A DNA stretch of 64,000 bases from Fimbriimonadales bacterium (lineage in GTDB: Bacteria > Armatimonadota > Fimbriimonadia > Fimbriimonadales > GBS-DC), in contig AP024673.1 of the NCBI GenBank assembly GCA_025998675.1, positions 1,926,562 through 1,990,561 on the forward strand, written 5' to 3'. Below, piece by piece: positions 18,611 to 27,062 of the stretch (its first letter is position 1; each line of letters opens with the position of its first letter). The position numbers and the translations under genes are program-made. A model generated the notes under the pieces. The model made no database searches. It saw only the letters and a program-made list of their open reading frames with translations, and was not told the origin of the DNA.

Positions 18611-19357
18611 TCACTCGATTCTGAGATACTTTGCCAGTTTCAGCGCGGCGCGGCGCAGGTCGGTCTGATTCGGTCGCTCGGCGTGCAGCGCGTCGCGTTC
18701 GGGAGGGCTGAGCGACTCGCCGTCGCTTGCCAGCTGTTCAATCGCGCGTTGCACGGCGTCGTCGCCGCCCAGCCACTCGCGCTTATGCTGAATCAGATAC
18801 GCCAGCACTTTGGCGCGTCCGCGCATCACATGGGTGCGCACGGTCGCCGCGTTCATCCCCAGCATCTGCGCAATGTCTTCCAGCCGCTCTTGCTGCGCGT
18901 GTAGCCAGAGAACCCGCCGCTCCGCGTCCGAGCAGACCTGTTGCACAATCGCATACAGTTGCGCCTGCGTCTGTTCATCGGCAATCCGCTCTAACAGACT
19001 CGCCTCGAACGACTCCTGTTGCAATTCGTCAACGGCGTCGGGCTGGTCGAGCGCGGCGAAGGGCGTCTCGGCAGTGCGGTAGGCGCGGCTGTAGAAGCTA
19101 ATCAGGCAGTTCGAGGCGATTCGATAGAGCCAGTGTTCGTAGGGCGCGCTCAGTTGCGTGCGGGGCAGCGCGTTCGCGACGCGCAGCAGCGTCTCCTGAA
19201 TCAGGTCCTCGGCGTCCTCCGCCGTGCGCACGCGCGAACGGAAATAGCGCATCAGTCGCGTCCGACTCTCCTCCAGCAACCGCTCCAGCGCGTCCGAGTT
19301 GCCCTGAGCCGCCTCACGAGCCAATCGACTCAAAAGCTCATTACGGTCATCCTGCAC
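18611..19357 (-). CDS. ECF-type RNA polymerase sigma factor
   Basis: A 248-residue sigma-70 family protein. Region 2 reads RLMRYFRSRVRTAEDAEDLIQETLLRV and a region 4 helix-turn-helix reads RLEDIAQMLGMNAATVRTHVMRGRAKV. There is no region 3, as in ECF factors. A roughly 60-residue C-terminal tail beyond region 4 is longer than usual. The likely start is the GTG at 19357, eight bases after GGGAG and 21 bases after a TACAAT -10. A longer open frame upstream would read through that promoter. It is divergent from the CHAT-TPR gene and followed by its anti-sigma factor. Confidence 0.87.
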   Translation of the reverse strand: MQDDRNELLSRLAREAAQGNSDALERLLEESRTRLMRYFRSRVRTAEDAEDLIQETLLRVANALPRTQLSAPYEHWLYRIASNCLISFYSRAYRTAETPFAALDQPDAVDELQQESFEASLLERIADEQTQAQLYAIVQQVCSDAERRVLWLHAQQERLEDIAQMLGMNAATVRTHVMRGRAKVLAYLIQHKREWLGGDDAVQRAIEQLASDGESLSPPERDALHAERPNQTDLRRAALKLAKYLRIE

Positions 19358-19461
19358 GCCAATACTCCCAATAGACCAATTGTACCGCTTGGGGTGCAAC
19401 AGTTTCAGGATCGGGCGAGTCTTGACGCATAGACACTTTTCGGGCAGCCTTGCGTTCGACT

Positions 19462-19530
19462 TGCCTGCCAAGCAACTGCCTGCCAAACCATAAAGTGGAA
19501 GCGCCTGCCTGCCTCTTGCAGGGCAGGCAG
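19462..19530. repeat. TGCCTGCC repeat cluster between sigma and CHAT genes
   Basis: TGCCTGCC occurs directly at 19462, 19478 and 19506, and inverted (GGCAGGCA) at 19522. The last two form a nine-base-arm hairpin at 19505-19530. The cluster sits about 70-140 bases upstream of the CHAT -10 box, a position suited to regulator binding. Confidence 0.5.
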
Positions 19531-19600
19531 AACAAAAGCGGCGCAGGGTGTTTTAACAGACGGTGCGGCAGCTTGTGCCCGTCACTATGCCTTATTGGGC

Positions 19601-19606
19601 TATAAT
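19601..19606 (+). promoter_or_regulatory. -10 element (TATAAT) of the CHAT-TPR gene
   Basis: GGGCTATAAT ends six bases before the ATG at 19613, with no Shine-Dalgarno between. It fixes the start downstream of an in-frame TTG at 19595. Confidence 0.65.
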
Positions 19607-19612
19607 TGCGGT

Positions 19613-22354
19613 ATGCAGGCGACCCTCCCCGCCGGCTGGACGCAGGCGGAATACGAATGGCTGCGCGCGCTGGGGCAGGCGCGTGAGAGTGCGCCCCTGT
19701 GGCGCCAGAATCGCGACTGGCAGCGCGCGTCATGGGTGCAGGCGAAACTCGACGCGCTGCAAGGGCTGCCCCCAGAACAGATGCAGCTGCTAACGCCCGC
19801 CGTGCAGGGCTTGATTCGCCTCTCGGATCGGCTGGGCGTGCTGGAGTTGCGGTGCTACGCGCGGCAACGGCTGCTGGGGTTCTATCTGTCGTTGTATCAG
19901 CTGCGCGATGCGCCGCCCGTGATGCGTGCGCTGGAGTCGCTGCTGCCCCGCGCGTCGGTACAACGCCAGATGGAGGGTTGGCGCACGCTGGCGGGACTTT
20001 ACCGTATGCTGGGCAAGCTGGAACAGGCGCAGGGAGCCGCGCAACGCGCCTACCGCGCCGCGCAGACTCATGGCGACGCGGCGCAGCTGGGCAAGTGTGA
20101 ATTCACGCTGGCGACGCTGCACTACACCGCGGGCGACCTGGACGCCAGCCTGCAGATGGCGTTGCGCGCCCGCGCCAGCGCACAACGCGCCCAGAACGCT
20201 TTCGGGCTGGCAGAGTGCTACATTTTCGAGGGCGTTGTGCGCCGCGCGCGCGGCGAGTACGACGAAGCGCTGCATGCCTACCGAAATGGACGCCAGTGGA
20301 GCGAGCAGGCGAATCACCCTCTGGGCGTCGCCCGATGTATTGCCAACACGGGGCTGGTCTACTGGACGATGGGGCTTTACGAGGACGCCCGCCTGCACTA
20401 CCGCGAGGCGATGACGCGTTTCCAACAGCTCGGCGCAGACTGGGATGTGGCGACCTGCACGCTGAACACGGCGCTTCTGCTGCAACAGGACGGCGACTAT
20501 GAGGGCGCGCTGGAACTCTACGCGCAGGCGCAGCAGCGCTATGAAGCGCTGGGCGACCCAGAAGGGATCGCCTTCTGCCTGCTCAATCGCGGGGCGACCT
20601 ACCTCGACATGGAGCGATTCGACCGAGCCGTGCACTCGGCGCATCAGGCAGCGGTGCAGTTCGACCGTGTGCCGCATACGCTGTCCGCGGTGCAAGCGCG
20701 CCAGGTGAAGGCGCAGGCGCTGTTGCACTTGAACCGTCCCCGCGATGCGCTGGCGTCGTTGAACGCCGCGCAACGCCTGCTGGATACCCTCCCCAACCCG
20801 ACGCTGGCGATTCGGCAGGCGTATTTGATGGGCGAGTCGCATGGTCGGCTGGGCGAGTCGCGCACTGCCCGACGCCAGTTCGAGGCGTGTCTACGCACGA
20901 TTCGCGAGACGCCGTCGCTGCGCAATCTGCCTCCCGAAGAGATCGGGATGTATCTCAGTCAGTTCCGCGAGGTCGTTGCCTCTATCGTCGCCTACTATGG
21001 GCGCGTGGGCGACTGGCGCGCCGCGTTCGACGCCTGCCAGCAGGGCAAGGGCAACGCGCTGCGCCTGGCGTGGAACGCGCCCGCCGAGCTGCCCGAACTG
21101 TCTCGAACAGAGCGCCAGCGTCTGGACGCCCTGCGCCAGCGATACGAGACCGTCCAGAGCCGCCAGACCCGCGCGCGCACGCCCGCCGAGCTGCGCCAGC
21201 GTCGACGCGAGACCGAGCGCGCCCTGCTGGAGTGGCGCGCGTACCAGCGCACGCTCGCCGCCCGCTACCCCCGCCTGAGCTGGCGACAGCCCAAACCGCT
21301 CCGCCCTGAACAACTGCCGCTCGACAATCACACGCTGCTGGTGGAGTACGCCGTCGCGCCCGACTATCTGACCCTCGTGTGGGCGCGTCGGCAGGGTGGA
21401 CGCACTGTGCTGGGTGGGCGATGCATTCGCATCTCCGCCGAGACGCTCCGCCGCGAGATTCAAGCGCTGCTGCAAGCGTTGGAGACCGAGTCGCCGCTGG
21501 AGCGCGTGCATGCGCACGCCCGCGCGCTGTACGACTTTCTGATTCGTCCGCTGGAGCCGTTGCTGGTGGGCGCGCGGCAAGTGATTGTGTGCCCCGATGG
21601 GGACTTGCACGCGACTCCGTGGGCGGTGTTGCGCGACTCGCGGGGGCGTTATCTGCTGGAGCGCGTTGCGATTGCCAGTTGCCCGTCGGCGTCGGCGTGG
21701 GCGTCGGCGGCGCGGCTGGCGCGTCCCCCGCGCACGCCGCAGCGCCTGCTGGCGGCGGCGGTGTCCGAGTTCCCTGGCGCAGGAGGCGAGACCCGCGCAC
21801 GGCTCAGCCCACTGCCCGGCGCGGCGCAGGAAGCCCGCGCTATTCAGCGCGTGTGGGGGGCGCGCACACAGCTCCTGCGCAATCAGCGCGCCACACGCGA
21901 CCAGCTCACGCGCGCGCTCACCCAGGCGGACGCCCTCCACCTCGCCACGCACGCCACGCCCAACCTGCGCATGCCCATGCTCAGCGCGATTGCGCTCTGG
22001 GGCGAGTCGCAACCGCAGTGGCTCTACGCGCACGAGGTGCTGCAGATGCGCCTGAAGGCGCGCCTGACGACGCTCTCTGCATGTCAGACTGCTGTGGGCG
22101 CTACCAGCGCGGACGGCGCGCTCGGACTGCACTGGGCGTTCCTCGCCGCAGGCTGCCCCACCGTGCTGGCGACGCTGTGGCGACTGCCTGACGCCGTCGC
22201 GCCCCTGTGGAGCGAGCAGTTCTACACGCGCTACAAACGCGGCGAATCGGCGCTCTCCGCTCTGCGCGCCGCCTGCCTGCACATCCGCCGCGACCCGCGC
22301 TTCCAGCACCCCCGCTACTGGGGCGCGTGGCAACACTTCGGGGCAATCTCCTGA
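19613..22354 (+). CDS. TPR repeat protein with C-terminal CHAT peptidase domain
   Basis: A 913-residue cytoplasmic protein. Residues about 50-430 are tetratricopeptide helical repeats (for example ARCIANTGLVYWTMGLYEDARLHYREA). A charged coiled linker follows near 490-560, then a caspase-like CHAT domain at about 600-913. The predicted catalytic dyad is His780 in LHLATHATP and Cys824 in LSACQTAVG, both intact. CHAT-TPR proteins are cysteine peptidases used in signalling or programmed responses. Here the gene is divergent from an ECF sigma/anti-sigma pair, so it may belong to the same stress circuit (inference). It starts at the leaderless ATG after TATAAT. No partner effector gene is adjacent. 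Confidence 0.9.
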   Translation: MQATLPAGWTQAEYEWLRALGQARESAPLWRQNRDWQRASWVQAKLDALQGLPPEQMQLLTPAVQGLIRLSDRLGVLELRCYARQRLLGFYLSLYQLRDAPPVMRALESLLPRASVQRQMEGWRTLAGLYRMLGKLEQAQGAAQRAYRAAQTHGDAAQLGKCEFTLATLHYTAGDLDASLQMALRARASAQRAQNAFGLAECYIFEGVVRRARGEYDEALHAYRNGRQWSEQANHPLGVARCIANTGLVYWTMGLYEDARLHYREAMTRFQQLGADWDVATCTLNTALLLQQDGDYEGALELYAQAQQRYEALGDPEGIAFCLLNRGATYLDMERFDRAVHSAHQAAVQFDRVPHTLSAVQARQVKAQALLHLNRPRDALASLNAAQRLLDTLPNPTLAIRQAYLMGESHGRLGESRTARRQFEACLRTIRETPSLRNLPPEEIGMYLSQFREVVASIVAYYGRVGDWRAAFDACQQGKGNALRLAWNAPAELPELSRTERQRLDALRQRYETVQSRQTRARTPAELRQRRRETERALLEWRAYQRTLAARYPRLSWRQPKPLRPEQLPLDNHTLLVEYAVAPDYLTLVWARRQGGRTVLGGRCIRISAETLRREIQALLQALETESPLERVHAHARALYDFLIRPLEPLLVGARQVIVCPDGDLHATPWAVLRDSRGRYLLERVAIASCPSASAWASAARLARPPRTPQRLLAAAVSEFPGAGGETRARLSPLPGAAQEARAIQRVWGARTQLLRNQRATRDQLTRALTQADALHLATHATPNLRMPMLSAIALWGESQPQWLYAHEVLQMRLKARLTTLSACQTAVGATSADGALGLHWAFLAAGCPTVLATLWRLPDAVAPLWSEQFYTRYKRGESALSALRAACLHIRRDPRFQHPRYWGAWQHFGAIS

Positions 22355-22445
22355 AAAAACTGCCTGATTCTCCCCTGACCGCCGCCAGAGGTGCAACGCT
22401 TCCCGACAGCGGCGAGTCTTGACCTACGCAGGGAGAAAGGAGACC

Positions 22446-22475
22446 ATGAATCCCTGCAAGGAGGAAGAACCATGA
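22446..22475 (+). CDS. Possible nine-codon leader peptide
   Basis: ATG at 22446, seven bases or less after GAAAGGAG, encodes MNPCKEEEP and stops at TGA 22473-22475. That stop overlaps the ATG of the PEP-CTERM gene as ATGA. The codons themselves contain the next gene's Shine-Dalgarno (AAGGAGGAAG), so it could couple translation. It may equally be a chance frame. Confidence 0.25.
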   Translation: MNPCKEEEP

Positions 22476-23416
22476 AGCGATACTCTGTGTCTGTTGCGCT
22501 CGCACTTGCGTGCTTGAGCGTGAACACTGCTACGGCGCAGTTTACGGGAATGGCGGGTACCATCGGGATTTGGCACGGCACATATCAAGTCGGCGCGAAC
22601 CAGCCCAACCCGATCTACGACGCGAATGGGTTCATGCGCTCCCCAGGCGCAGACTATCCCCTGGCTCATAGCCCGACGATTGTCAACAGCTCCGGGCTTA
22701 ACTTCGCGACGGGCTCACCCGGAATCGCCTTTCTGAACCAGGCGACCGCCCCCGCTGGTCAGTTTGGCGGGGCAAGCACCCGAATGTATTCCGTGGTAGG
22801 ACCAGCTCTGGGAGCGCTCTGGTGGACCGACTACACCGTTCGCGATGTGCCTTCTAACAACGGCGTGGGTACCTTCAACGCCTCTGGAGGCAATGTCGTC
22901 TTCCAAAATGGCGCATTTGCCTGGGCGACGCGAGCCGGCATCTACTTCCCGTTCGCGGGGTTCGCAATGGGCGTCAACGCCTATGTCGCGGGCGCGATGC
23001 TGTTTCAAATGACCATCCTGGACGCCGCGAATGTGATTGTGGATCAGTTCATCATGGGCGTCCACTTCGGCTTCGATGGGCTTGGACCGCGCCCGAACGG
23101 GGTGTATGTATACGGCACGACGCCCGCGTTCTGGGGCTGGGCGTTCCAGGACTTCGGAACCTCCTTCCGTGGCTATGGGCTGGCGTGGAAAAATGTCGTC
23201 ATCCCCGCAGGCGGACAGGTGATCTTGGAAGGAAGGCTCACGATGCTGGCAGACCCCGACGCTGGGTTCGACTTCGACAACAGCTTCGATAACGACCCCA
23301 GCGTGCTTGCGAATCTGCCCAGTCTGGGGTACACCACGGTACCCGAACCCGCCAGTATGACGGCGCTGGGTGTTGGGCTACTCGCGATGCTGGCGCGTCG
23401 CCGACGCTCTGCCTGA
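22472..23416 (+). CDS. PEP-CTERM exported protein
   Basis: A 314-residue secreted protein. It has a Lys/Arg-led signal peptide (MKRYSVSVALALACLSVNTATAQ, cleavage near residue 23), a beta-rich Gly/Asn/Ala body, and a C-terminal sorting signal. That signal is VPEPAS, a hydrophobic stretch and a final RRRRSA tail, recognised by exosortase for surface anchoring or cleavage. A strong Shine-Dalgarno (AAGGAGG) precedes the ATG at 22472. The body has no enzyme motif I recognise. Intrinsic termination follows at 23424-23460. No exosortase gene is in the window. Confidence 0.85.
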   Translation: MKRYSVSVALALACLSVNTATAQFTGMAGTIGIWHGTYQVGANQPNPIYDANGFMRSPGADYPLAHSPTIVNSSGLNFATGSPGIAFLNQATAPAGQFGGASTRMYSVVGPALGALWWTDYTVRDVPSNNGVGTFNASGGNVVFQNGAFAWATRAGIYFPFAGFAMGVNAYVAGAMLFQMTILDAANVIVDQFIMGVHFGFDGLGPRPNGVYVYGTTPAFWGWAFQDFGTSFRGYGLAWKNVVIPAGGQVILEGRLTMLADPDAGFDFDNSFDNDPSVLANLPSLGYTTVPEPASMTALGVGLLAMLARRRRSA

Positions 23417-23423
23417 TACCCCT

Positions 23424-23460
23424 CAGCGGCTCCTCCGATACGGGGGAGCCGCTGCGCTTT
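23424..23460 (+). terminator. Intrinsic terminator after the PEP-CTERM gene
   Basis: CAGCGGCTCCTCC (23424-23436) pairs with GGGGGAGCCGCTG (23442-23454) around a short loop, followed by CGCTTTT. It is a standard rho-independent shape eight bases after the stop codon. Confidence 0.8.
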
Positions 23461-23462
23461 TA

Positions 23463-23612
23463 TACCAGTCAGCGGGTCATAGTTCGCAAAGCGGCGATTT
23501 ATGGAGTGCGGAAGCTCCCGCTTCAGCACTCCAAAGTAGCAAATCGCGGGCAACAGTATGTTTCTGCAGGTAAGCGCGAGGCAATTAGCGAACTTTGACT
23601 GCAAAGTTGGTA
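23463..23612. repeat. MITE-like inverted-repeat element, copy A
   Basis: A 150-bp element with imperfect 25-bp ends starting TACCA and containing GTCA(T/A)AGTTCGC on each side. It shares TACCA...GTCA.AGTTCG with copy B (55831-55931). Inside it, 23504-23533 is a GGAGTGC palindrome. No open frame of its own is credible. The right end abuts the stop of the gspF/pilC gene at 23613. Confidence 0.6.
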
Positions 23613-24875
23613 CTATCCCCCCATCCACTGCTCCACAGCGGGGATGAGGTTTCGGTAGTAGCCCGCCGCGAGACTGATCAGCGCAATCCCTGTGGCGATG
23701 AGGCTAATCAAGACCATCAGGCGGAAGAAGGCGCGGGGCAGCTGACGCTGGCTCTCAACAGCATACTGGTTGTACCATGCCGTGAGGGTCTGCAGTACCT
23801 GAGGCAGTTCGCCCGTCTGCACGCCTGTGCGCGCGAGCATCACCTCCTCGATGGGGAACAGCCCCGACCGTTCCAGCGCGTGGTCGAGATGCGCCGCGCT
23901 CTCCGCGCGCCCCAAATCCACCGCAAGCAGCGTCTCCGCCAGCGCGCGGTTGGGCACGGTGCCCGCCGCCAGCCTATGCGCCGTCGCAGGCGCCACCCCC
24001 GCCTGCGTCAGCCGCGCCAGATGGAACAGATATTGCTCCAGCGATTGGGCGCGAATCCAGTGGCTATAATTGAACAGCCCCAGCCCGCTCAGGCGCAGGC
24101 GCGCGCTCAGACGATCCAAACCCGACAGCAGGTAGCCCAGCAGCATCAGCGCCGTCAGCAGCAGCGTCGCGGGCAGCCCGTAGCGCAGGTACGCCTGACC
24201 CACCCCGCCAGCAATCACCCGCAGTGCGTCCGTCGTGTCGCCGCCCGTAAACGCGCGCAAGCTCCAGGCCAGCCCCAGCCCGAATACGCCCACCAGCGGC
24301 AACAGCAGCGCCGCATGCCAGAGACACCCATGCGTCAGCAGCGACCAGCGACGCACGGTGCGCCACTGCTCATAATAGGCAATCAGGCGGTCGAGCATTT
24401 CGGGCAGATAGCCCCCATACGCGGCGGCGCGGAACGCCCCCACCAGAAACTGCGGGAACAGGTCGGGGAACTTCGCCAGCGCGTCGGCGAGGGCGACGCC
24501 CTGCGCCGCGTCATGGGCGATGCGCTCGCTGGCGCGGCGCAAGCCCCCGTGAGTCGTGCGCTGGCTGAGCGTCTGGAACACTTGCGCGGGCGACATCCCC
24601 GCCTTGAGCATCGAGCGGAGCTGAATCAGCCACAGCGCCATCGCGTGCGGCGCAACGCGCGAACGCTCCCAGCTGCCCACGGCAGGGGGCGGCGTGTGCG
24701 TCATCGGCGGCGGGGCAACAGACGCATGCGACGCCTGCGCAACGGCGTTCAAATGGGTCGCCGTCAGCCCCTGCTGCTGAAGGAGCTGCTGCGCCTGACG
24801 CACATCGGCAGCGTGTATCTCCCCCGAAACGCTGCGTCCCCCCGAATCAACGGCTTGATACCGATAGGTCGGCAT
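23613..24875 (-). CDS. pilC: Type II secretion / type IV pilus inner-membrane platform protein (GspF/PilC)
   Basis: A 420-residue platform protein that partners a PilB-type ATPase. The N terminus MPTYRYQAVDSGGRSVSGEI is the usual family lead. Two T2SF domains follow: LRSMLKAGMSPAQVFQTLSQ near residue 95 and LARLTQAGVAPATAHRLAAG near residue 280. Both domains have hydrophobic segments, and a final transmembrane helix lies near residue 395. The start at 24875 lies inside the end of folK, a 29-base overlap, so the two are probably one transcript. The matching ATPase gene is at 3747-5444, so the system is dispersed. Confidence 0.9.
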   Translation of the reverse strand: MPTYRYQAVDSGGRSVSGEIHAADVRQAQQLLQQQGLTATHLNAVAQASHASVAPPPMTHTPPPAVGSWERSRVAPHAMALWLIQLRSMLKAGMSPAQVFQTLSQRTTHGGLRRASERIAHDAAQGVALADALAKFPDLFPQFLVGAFRAAAYGGYLPEMLDRLIAYYEQWRTVRRWSLLTHGCLWHAALLLPLVGVFGLGLAWSLRAFTGGDTTDALRVIAGGVGQAYLRYGLPATLLLTALMLLGYLLSGLDRLSARLRLSGLGLFNYSHWIRAQSLEQYLFHLARLTQAGVAPATAHRLAAGTVPNRALAETLLAVDLGRAESAAHLDHALERSGLFPIEEVMLARTGVQTGELPQVLQTLTAWYNQYAVESQRQLPRAFFRLMVLISLIATGIALISLAAGYYRNLIPAVEQWMGG

Positions 24876-25362
24876 CGTAGACCCGTACCTCCTGCTGGCA
24901 GATTCGCGGGTCGCGGAGCAATTCCTGCACAGAGGCGCCATCGGGTAGCGTGTAATCGGGCGTCATCTCCGCGAGCGGGATCAGCACAAAGGCGCGCTCG
25001 CGCATGCGCGGATGCGGAATGGTCAGTTCGGGCGTCTGAAGCGTCAGGTCGCCGTACAGGATGATGTCTATATCCAGCGGGCGCGGCATCCACCGTCCCT
25101 CCTCGAAGGTGCGTCCCTGCGCCGCTTCGATTGCCTTCACCGCGTGCAACAGCTCCTGTGGGCTATGCTCCGTCTCCGCCCACACCCCCAGATTCAGGTA
25201 CAGGCGCGGGTCGGGCGTCTCGCCGACGGGCACGGTCTCGTACAGGCGCGATACCTGACGCGGGAAAATCCCGTGCTGGGGCATCCGACGCACCCCCTCG
25301 CGCAAGTTGTGCAAACGGTCGCCCAGATTGGAGCCGAGACTGAGGTACACCTGCACCGCCAT
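24847..25362 (-). CDS. folK: 2-amino-4-hydroxy-6-hydroxymethyldihydropteridine pyrophosphokinase
   Basis: HPPK, transferring pyrophosphate from ATP to 6-hydroxymethyl-dihydropterin in folate synthesis. The 171-residue protein starts MAVQVYLSLGSNLGDR and has VSRLYETVPVG, the FEEGRWMPRPLDIDIILYGD signature (RW.pRplDiDil) and LTIPHPRMRERAFVLIPLAE, all diagnostic. The ATG at 25362 sits 11 bases after a minus-strand TATAAT, so the leader is only a few bases. A TTG 12 bases upstream is less likely. It overlaps the pilus platform gene downstream. Confidence 0.93.
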   Translation of the reverse strand: MAVQVYLSLGSNLGDRLHNLREGVRRMPQHGIFPRQVSRLYETVPVGETPDPRLYLNLGVWAETEHSPQELLHAVKAIEAAQGRTFEEGRWMPRPLDIDIILYGDLTLQTPELTIPHPRMRERAFVLIPLAEMTPDYTLPDGASVQELLRDPRICQQEVRVYDADLSVSSR

Positions 25363-25372
25363 AGACAACGCC

Positions 25373-25409
25373 AATTATACCCGCGCCCTCCCGAGAGGCG
25401 GGTATAATT
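25373..25409. promoter_or_regulatory. Palindromic divergent promoter (folK / Uma2)
   Basis: AATTATACCCGC (25373-25384) and GCGGGTATAATT (25398-25409) are perfect 12-base inverted repeats, each containing the complement or sense copy of TATAAT. The left box serves folK on the minus strand and the right box serves the gene at 25423. Confidence 0.65.
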
Positions 25410-25422
25410 GCTCACAGACGCT

Positions 25423-25989
25423 ATGGCGCTCACAACAATAACGCACAGAGTCGACTGGGATGAGTACCTTCGATTGCCGCTCACCCATTACGAAATCATC
25501 GACGGTGAGGTGAACGCTTTGCCAACGCCTTCATTCAAGCATCAGAAAATAGTGATGCGGCTGGGACGCCATCTGGATAGCATGGCAGAGTCGCACAATT
25601 CAGGAACGGTTCTCCCTGCGCCGTATGATGTGGTGATTCAGCGCGCGCCGTTGCGCACCCACCAGCCTGACCTGTTGTTTCTCAGCCGCGAGCGCGCCAA
25701 GCAAATTCCGGACCTGCAGGAACAGCCGCGCATCGAGGTCGCGCCCGAACTGGTAATCGAAGTCCTCTCACCCTCGGACACCGCCTCCGAATGGCTGGAG
25801 AAACTGCGCGACTATCACCAGATTGGCGTGCAGGAGGTCTGGGTGGTAGACCCGCAGTCGGCGTCCGTCGAGGTGCTGGGCTGGTCAGAAAGTGGCTGGC
25901 AGTCGTTGGGGGTGTATGTGGGCGAGCAACAGGTGCGCTCGAAGGTGCTGGGCGACACCCCGATTACGCCCGCTATGCTGTTTCAGTGA
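25423..25989 (+). CDS. Uma2-family (DUF820) putative endonuclease
   Basis: A 188-residue protein of the PD-(D/E)XK superfamily. The family pattern is clear: DWDEYLRLPLTHYEIIDGEV near residues 10-28, then HQPDLLFLSRER (catalytic D), PELVIEVLSPSD (E in VIEV), and the KLRDYHQIGVQEVWVVDP tail with its conserved lysine. Such genes spread widely in cyanobacteria and Armatimonadota, and their cellular role is unknown. The ATG at 25423 is 14 bases downstream of TATAAT, without a Shine-Dalgarno. It is divergent from folK. Confidence 0.88.
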   Translation: MALTTITHRVDWDEYLRLPLTHYEIIDGEVNALPTPSFKHQKIVMRLGRHLDSMAESHNSGTVLPAPYDVVIQRAPLRTHQPDLLFLSRERAKQIPDLQEQPRIEVAPELVIEVLSPSDTASEWLEKLRDYHQIGVQEVWVVDPQSASVEVLGWSESGWQSLGVYVGEQQVRSKVLGDTPITPAMLFQ

Positions 25990-26009
25990 GCCTCGAGGCA
26001 GGCGTCGGG

Positions 26010-26015
26010 TATCCT
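26010..26015 (+). promoter_or_regulatory. -10 element (TATCCT) of mtnA
   Basis: GGGTATCCT ends seven bases before the ATG at 26023, the same spacing as other leaderless genes in the window. It starts only 20 bases after the Uma2 stop codon. Confidence 0.55.
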
Positions 26016-26022
26016 TCTGCTG

Positions 26023-27060
26023 ATGCGCATTCAACCGATTGAGTGGCGAGACGGCGTCGTTGCGATTCTGGATCAGACTCAGTTGCCCCAGCGCGTGGTG
26101 ATTGACGAGTACGACGACTGGCGGGGTGTGGCGGAGGCGATTCGGGTGATGAAGGTACGCGGCGCGCCCGCGATTGGCATCACGGCGGCGTATGGGCTGG
26201 CGCTCGCCGCGCGCGCGATTCAGGCGGAGACGATGGAGGCGTTCCGCGCTCAGTTCGGCGAGGTGTGCCGCGCGTTTGCGCAGACGCGCCCGACTGCCGT
26301 GAACCTGTTCGGCGCGATTGAACGCCTGCAGGCGGTTGCCGCGCGCTGCCAGACGCCCGACGAGGCGCGCGCGCGCCTGCTCGACGAAGCGCACGCCATC
26401 CAGCAGGAAGACCACGCCGCCGACCACGCGATGGGGCAGCACGGCGCGTCGCTGCTGCCCGATAACGCCCGCGTGATGACCATCTGCAACACGGGCGCGC
26501 TGGCGACGGGCGGCATCGGCACCGCGCTCGGCATTATCCGCGTCGCCTATCAGCAGGGCAAGCTCGCCCATGTGTACGCCTGCGAGACGCGCCCCCGCCT
26601 GCAAGGACTGAAACTCACCGCATGGGAGCTGCTTCAGGAGGGCATCCCGTTCGAGGTCGTTGCGGACGGCGCAGCAGGCGCGCTCATGGCGCAGGGCAAA
26701 GTAGACGCCGTGATTGCAGGCGCGGACCGAATCGCCGCCAACGGCGACACCGCCAACAAAATCGGCACCTACACGCTCGCCGTGCTGGCGCATTATCATC
26801 GCGCGCCGTTCTACATCGCGGCGCCCGTCTCCACCATCGACCCGCGCACGCCCGACGGCGCATCGATTCCCATCGAGTATCGCGACCCTGCGGAGGTCAC
26901 GCACATCGACGGGCTGCAGGTTGCCCCCACAGGCGCGCCTGCCCTCAACCCTGCCTTCGATGTCACGCCCGCCGCGCTGATTCACGCCATCATCACCGAG
27001 CGAGGCGTCTTCCGCCCGCCGTATGCGTTCTCCGAGGGCGGACTGGCGGCGTCCGAGTAG
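26023..27060 (+). CDS. mtnA: S-methyl-5-thioribose-1-phosphate isomerase
   Basis: Converts methylthioribose 1-phosphate to methylthioribulose 1-phosphate in methionine salvage. The 345-residue protein has the aIF2B/MtnA signatures: KVRGAPAIGITAAYG near residue 43, MTICNTGALATGGIGTALG with the catalytic cysteine near residue 156, VYACETRPRLQG, and AGADRIAANGDTANKIGTY with the catalytic aspartate near residue 236. No other salvage gene is adjacent. It is convergent with the symporter gene two bases later. Confidence 0.93.
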   Translation: MRIQPIEWRDGVVAILDQTQLPQRVVIDEYDDWRGVAEAIRVMKVRGAPAIGITAAYGLALAARAIQAETMEAFRAQFGEVCRAFAQTRPTAVNLFGAIERLQAVAARCQTPDEARARLLDEAHAIQQEDHAADHAMGQHGASLLPDNARVMTICNTGALATGGIGTALGIIRVAYQQGKLAHVYACETRPRLQGLKLTAWELLQEGIPFEVVADGAAGALMAQGKVDAVIAGADRIAANGDTANKIGTYTLAVLAHYHRAPFYIAAPVSTIDPRTPDGASIPIEYRDPAEVTHIDGLQVAPTGAPALNPAFDVTPAALIHAIITERGVFRPPYAFSEGGLAASE

Positions 27061-27062
27061 GC

